DNA of 43,408 nt from Alphaproteobacteria bacterium (GTDB lineage: Bacteria > Pseudomonadota > Alphaproteobacteria > SHVP01). Every line of letters starts with the position of its first letter. Within the stretch, counting starts at the first letter, position 1. Location of the stretch: NCBI GenBank assembly GCA_016869765.1, contig VGES01000029.1:1-43408 (forward strand), in the 5' to 3' direction. The position numbers were made by a program, and so were the translations under genes. The notes under the pieces were generated by a model, which ran no database searches, was not told the DNA's origin, and saw nothing but the letters and a program-made list of their open reading frames with translations. This document shows positions 40,729 through 43,408 of the stretch, one piece after another.

Positions 40729-42581
40729 CGGCGGCCGACGCGAGTCGTTCCGGACGGCCGCCACGGGCCGTCGTCGGTTCCCAGATCAACCGCGACGAGG
40801 AGATGTTCGGGGCGGCGTTCGATCGGGCGATTTTCGGGCGCTTTCTCTCCTACGCCCGTCCCTACCGGCGCGCCCTCGTCCTGGCGGTCGTCGGTGTCCT
40901 TGCCTTCACCGCGACGCAACTCGCGATCCCGCTGATCATTCGTTTTGCTATCGACCGGGCGCTCATCGTCGATCCCGCCCAGGCCGTGCCGCTCGTCGTC
41001 ATCATGGCCGCGTTCGCCGCGGTCATTGCGGTCAACTACGTCGCCAACCGCAGCCAGGACTACTTCGTCGGCCTGACGGGCGAGCGCATCATCTTCGACC
41101 TGCGCCGCGCGATGTTCGCGCACCTGCAGGAGGTGGCGCTGGCGTTCATGGATCGCACCGAGGTGGGGCGCATGATGTCCCGCCTCCAGGGTGACGTCAG
41201 CTCGCTCCAGGAGTTCATCGACAATTCGGTGACGGCCGTGGGCGACATCGTGCTCCTGCTCGGCATCGTCGTCATCATGCTGTGGCTCGACTGGCAGCTC
41301 GGGTTGTTCACGCTGGCGCTGGTACCGACGCTCCTGTTCGTCCGCCTGATCTGGTTACCGCGGGCGCGCCGCGCCTTCCGCCATGCGCGCGAGACGAACT
41401 CGATCGTCAACGGCGCGTTGGCCGAGGGCATTCACGCCGTGCGGACCGTGCAGGGCATGGTGCGTGAGACGGTCAACTTCGCACTCTACGACGACAAGGC
41501 GCGCGAGAACCTGCGGGCACACCTGCGCGCGGCCAAGTTCGGCCAGGTGATGGTGCCGATCGTCGATACGATGACGGGTTTCGCGCTCGCGATCGTCGTC
41601 GTGCTGGGTGGAACGCTGGTGATCGAACGGACGCTCGATGTGGGCGTGATCGTCGCATTCGTGTTCTACGTCCAGCGTTTCTTCGACCCCATCCGCTCGC
41701 TCACGATGCAGTACAGCGTGATGCAGCGGGCCATGGCCTCGGGCCAGCGCATCTTCGAGGTCCTCGACGTGCCGCTCGCGATGGCCGACAAGCCAGACGC
41801 GATCGACCCCGCGACGATCACGGGGGCGATCGCCTTCCGCGACGTGACGTTCGGCTACGTCAAAGGTCAGCCCGTACTCCGGAACGTGAGCTTCACCGTG
41901 TCGCCCGGCGAGACGATCGCGCTCGTCGGCCCGACCGGGTCGGGGAAGACCAGCGTCACGGCGCTCCTGCATCGCTTCTATGACGTGTGGGACGGCGCGG
42001 TAACGATCGATGGCCGCGACGTCCGCGACTACGCCAAGAAATCGTTGGGCCGGCACGTTGCCATGGTGCTGCAGGACCCGTTCCTGTTCTCGGGCACGAT
42101 CGCCGAGAACATCCGATTCCGCACGGCATCGGCATCGAAGGAGGACGTCGAACGGGCGGCGCGCGTCGTCGGCGCGCATGACTTCATCGCCAAGCTCCCG
42201 CTGGGCTACGAGACGCCGCTCGATCAATACGGTCGCAACCTGTCGTTGGGCCAGCGCCAATTGCTCAGCTTCGCACGGGCGCTGGTGGCCGATGCGCAGA
42301 TCCTGGTGCTCGATGAAGCCACCGCGAATATCGACAGCTACACGGAGCAACAGATCCAGGCGGCGCTACGACGGCTCCTCGAGGGGCGCACCGGCATCGT
42401 CATCGCGCACCGCCTAGCCACCGTGCGCCACGCCGGCCGCATCCTCGTCTTGCAAGAGGGGCGCATCGTCGAAAGCGGACGGCACGAGGACCTGATCCGA
42501 TCGGGCGGCCTCTATGCCAGGCTCCACGCTTTCAACTTTTCGTCCTTCGACGACGCCGAGGGGATCTCGGGGAGGACATGA
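40725..42581 (+). CDS. ABC exporter half-transporter with intact catalytic Glu
   Basis: A 618-residue partner: membrane domain (about 40-345) with DRTEVGRMMSRLQGDVSSLQ, and ATPase with Walker A GPTGSGKTSVTALLHRFYDV, Q-loop MVLQDPFLFSGTIAENIRFR, Walker B ILVLDEATANIDSYTEQQIQ and H-loop IVIAHRLATVRHAG. The signature is altered: NLSLGQRQLLSFARAL instead of LSGGQ. Thus the Walker B Glu here pairs with the canonical signature of the first protein to form the active site, while this altered signature faces the degenerate half. Start overlaps the upstream stop (ATGA). Confidence 0.9.
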   Translation: MTAADASRSGRPPRAVVGSQINRDEEMFGAAFDRAIFGRFLSYARPYRRALVLAVVGVLAFTATQLAIPLIIRFAIDRALIVDPAQAVPLVVIMAAFAAVIAVNYVANRSQDYFVGLTGERIIFDLRRAMFAHLQEVALAFMDRTEVGRMMSRLQGDVSSLQEFIDNSVTAVGDIVLLLGIVVIMLWLDWQLGLFTLALVPTLLFVRLIWLPRARRAFRHARETNSIVNGALAEGIHAVRTVQGMVRETVNFALYDDKARENLRAHLRAAKFGQVMVPIVDTMTGFALAIVVVLGGTLVIERTLDVGVIVAFVFYVQRFFDPIRSLTMQYSVMQRAMASGQRIFEVLDVPLAMADKPDAIDPATITGAIAFRDVTFGYVKGQPVLRNVSFTVSPGETIALVGPTGSGKTSVTALLHRFYDVWDGAVTIDGRDVRDYAKKSLGRHVAMVLQDPFLFSGTIAENIRFRTASASKEDVERAARVVGAHDFIAKLPLGYETPLDQYGRNLSLGQRQLLSFARALVADAQILVLDEATANIDSYTEQQIQAALRRLLEGRTGIVIAHRLATVRHAGRILVLQEGRIVESGRHEDLIRSGGLYARLHAFNFSSFDDAEGISGRT

Positions 42582-42617
42582 ATCGCGAAAGCAATTCGGC
42601 AACGCGCAGGAACGGAA

Positions 42618-43259
42618 TTGTCCCAAGATCATCTGACCGCCTGGCTATGGGCGACGCCAAATTCGAACAGGGTGTCGATCCTGTTCGAAGAACTCGGCCT
42701 CCATTACGAAATCGTCGGTGTGAATATTCGACGAAGGGAGCAGTTTGCGCCGGAAATCCTGGCGATGAATCCGTATGGCAAGATTCCAATCGTCGCCTGG
42801 GACGAAGGCGGATCGCGTCGAGTGATGTTCGAATCGGGTGCCATCCTGATCGATTTCGCCTTGCGCCACGGCCGATTCCTGCCCAGCGATGGAGCCGCCC
42901 GCTCCCGAGTCTTGTCGTGGCTGATGGTCGTGTTGACTGGGCTCGCGCCTCTTTCGGGACAGGCCCACCACTGGACCGAATTGGCGCCGGAGAAACCGAC
43001 CAGCGCCGTGACTCACATCGTCGGCGCGGTCGAGCGCATCTATCGCGTGCTCGATCGGCAACTTGCCGCATCGACATTCCTTTGCGACAACTATTCTATC
43101 GCCGACATAGCCGCATTTCCTTGGATCACCCGATATTCTTGGGTTACGTTACGCCTTGACGAGTTCGTCCACCTGAAGCGCTGGCATGATCTCGTCGCTT
43201 CGCGTCCTGCCGTCAAGCGCGGCATGGCGATACCAGACGGGGCGCGCCTCGAGGGCTAG
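42618..43259 (+). CDS. Glutathione S-transferase
   Basis: A 213-residue GST with thioredoxin-like N-domain: AWLWATPNSNRVSILFEELG, the cis-Pro region MNPYGKIPIVAW and ESGAILIDFA, the last giving the glutathione-binding Glu-Ser pair; the C-terminal helical domain has the N-capping Asp in NYSIADIAAFPWI. The Ser/Asn-type active site (PNSNRVS) resembles the YghU/YfcG or Nu-like bacterial classes that bind glutathione or its disulfide. The best start is a TTG at 42618 with a GGAA upstream; no ATG is suitable. It follows the ABC pair by 36 bases, so glutathione conjugation linked to export is possible. Codon choice looks a little less GC-biased than the neighbours. Confidence 0.85.
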   Translation: MSQDHLTAWLWATPNSNRVSILFEELGLHYEIVGVNIRRREQFAPEILAMNPYGKIPIVAWDEGGSRRVMFESGAILIDFALRHGRFLPSDGAARSRVLSWLMVVLTGLAPLSGQAHHWTELAPEKPTSAVTHIVGAVERIYRVLDRQLAASTFLCDNYSIADIAAFPWITRYSWVTLRLDEFVHLKRWHDLVASRPAVKRGMAIPDGARLEG

Positions 43260-43293
43260 GCCGACAGGCTGATCCAACAAGCAGGGTGACGAA

Positions 43294-43408
43294 ATGCGTT
43301 TCGATTCGAAGAGGTTGATACGGCTGAGCGTCGCGGCGGGACTAGTGAGCGCGGTGTTGCTTGGCGCCCAAGCCGGCGCACAGGTTCGCGTTCCCGAGGA
43401 GCGCGTCC
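43294..43408 (+). CDS. Start of a secreted protein (runs off the window)
   Basis: From ATG 43294, after the site GCAGGGTGA, 38 codons encode MRFDSKRLIRLSVAAGLVSA, a hydrophobic core VLLGAQAG and then AQVRVPEERV. This is a clear signal peptide with likely cleavage at AGA-Q. The mature part is beyond the edge and the family cannot be named. It lies 34 bases after the GST on the same strand. Confidence 0.6.
   Translation, partial: MRFDSKRLIRLSVAAGLVSAVLLGAQAGAQVRVPEERV

Noticed and set aside
1-43408. CRISPR array or long direct-repeat array
   Set aside because: No regularly spaced repeats were seen on either strand.

Overview
The window is GC-rich, densely packed chromosomal DNA, most likely from an alphaproteobacterium of the Rhodospirillales/Reyranella type. 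The evidence is a MmcB DNA-repair protein, an HPF/RaiA protein fused to a cold-shock-like domain, several proteins with C-terminal cyclic-nucleotide-binding domains, many start/stop overlaps of the ATGA or GTGA type, and a catabolic gene content rich in ABC uptake systems. The assignment is inference from gene families; no rRNA marker is present.

Layout. 0-0.3 kb: the 3' end of an IS630-type transposase and a class II (long variable arm) tRNA-like gene with the unexpected anticodon GCC. 0.3-4.1 kb: Xi-class glutathionyl-hydroquinone reductase, FAD monooxygenase and an exported amidohydrolase. 4.1-8.3 kb: an ABC ATPase with a cyclic-nucleotide domain but no membrane domain, fused head-to-head at about 5.2 kb to a phosphonopyruvate decarboxylase that lacks its N-terminus, then 2-aminoethylphosphonate transaminase and an APH-type kinase. 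8.3-11.1 kb: mmcB, a PQQ-type sugar dehydrogenase, a FemAB/GNAT-like transferase and a 63-residue membrane protein. 11.1-17.7 kb: a complete branched-chain-type ABC uptake operon (livH-livM-livG-livF, acyl-CoA synthetase, substrate-binding protein) ending in an intrinsic terminator. 17.8-23.6 kb: two tandem SnoaL-like proteins, DUF3891, a PP2C phosphatase, an acyl-CoA-dehydrogenase-like flavoprotein, a short-chain-dehydrogenase remnant and a ThDP enzyme.

23.7-30.4 kb is a region with several broken genes: an HPF/cold-shock gene with an in-frame stop, an ABC membrane-domain gene with an apparent 2-base duplication at its start, a detached cyclic-nucleotide-domain tail, and a cyclic-nucleotide-domain protein cut by an in-frame TAG and a frameshift. 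An intact short-chain dehydrogenase, EamA transporter and methyltransferase lie among them. 30.4-37.4 kb: cupin protein, a dipeptide/oligopeptide ABC system (permeases and ATPases on the minus strand, binding protein on the plus strand) and an acetamidase/formamidase between them. 37.4-43.4 kb: a frameshifted MFS transporter, a heterodimeric ABC exporter with one degenerate ATP site, a second glutathione S-transferase, and the start of a secreted protein that runs off the window.

Most of the window is ordinary metabolism: uptake of carboxylate/amino-acid-like and peptide-like substrates with CoA activation, amide hydrolysis and drug/lipid export. I do not see a complete new system. The points most worth a second look are the GCC class II tRNA-like gene and its competing hairpin, the ABC/phosphonopyruvate decarboxylase junction, and the cluster of disrupted genes, which could be real decay or sequence error. 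No intergenic stretch longer than 300 bases without a gene was found; the longest is about 20393-20616 and it holds nested inverted repeats.
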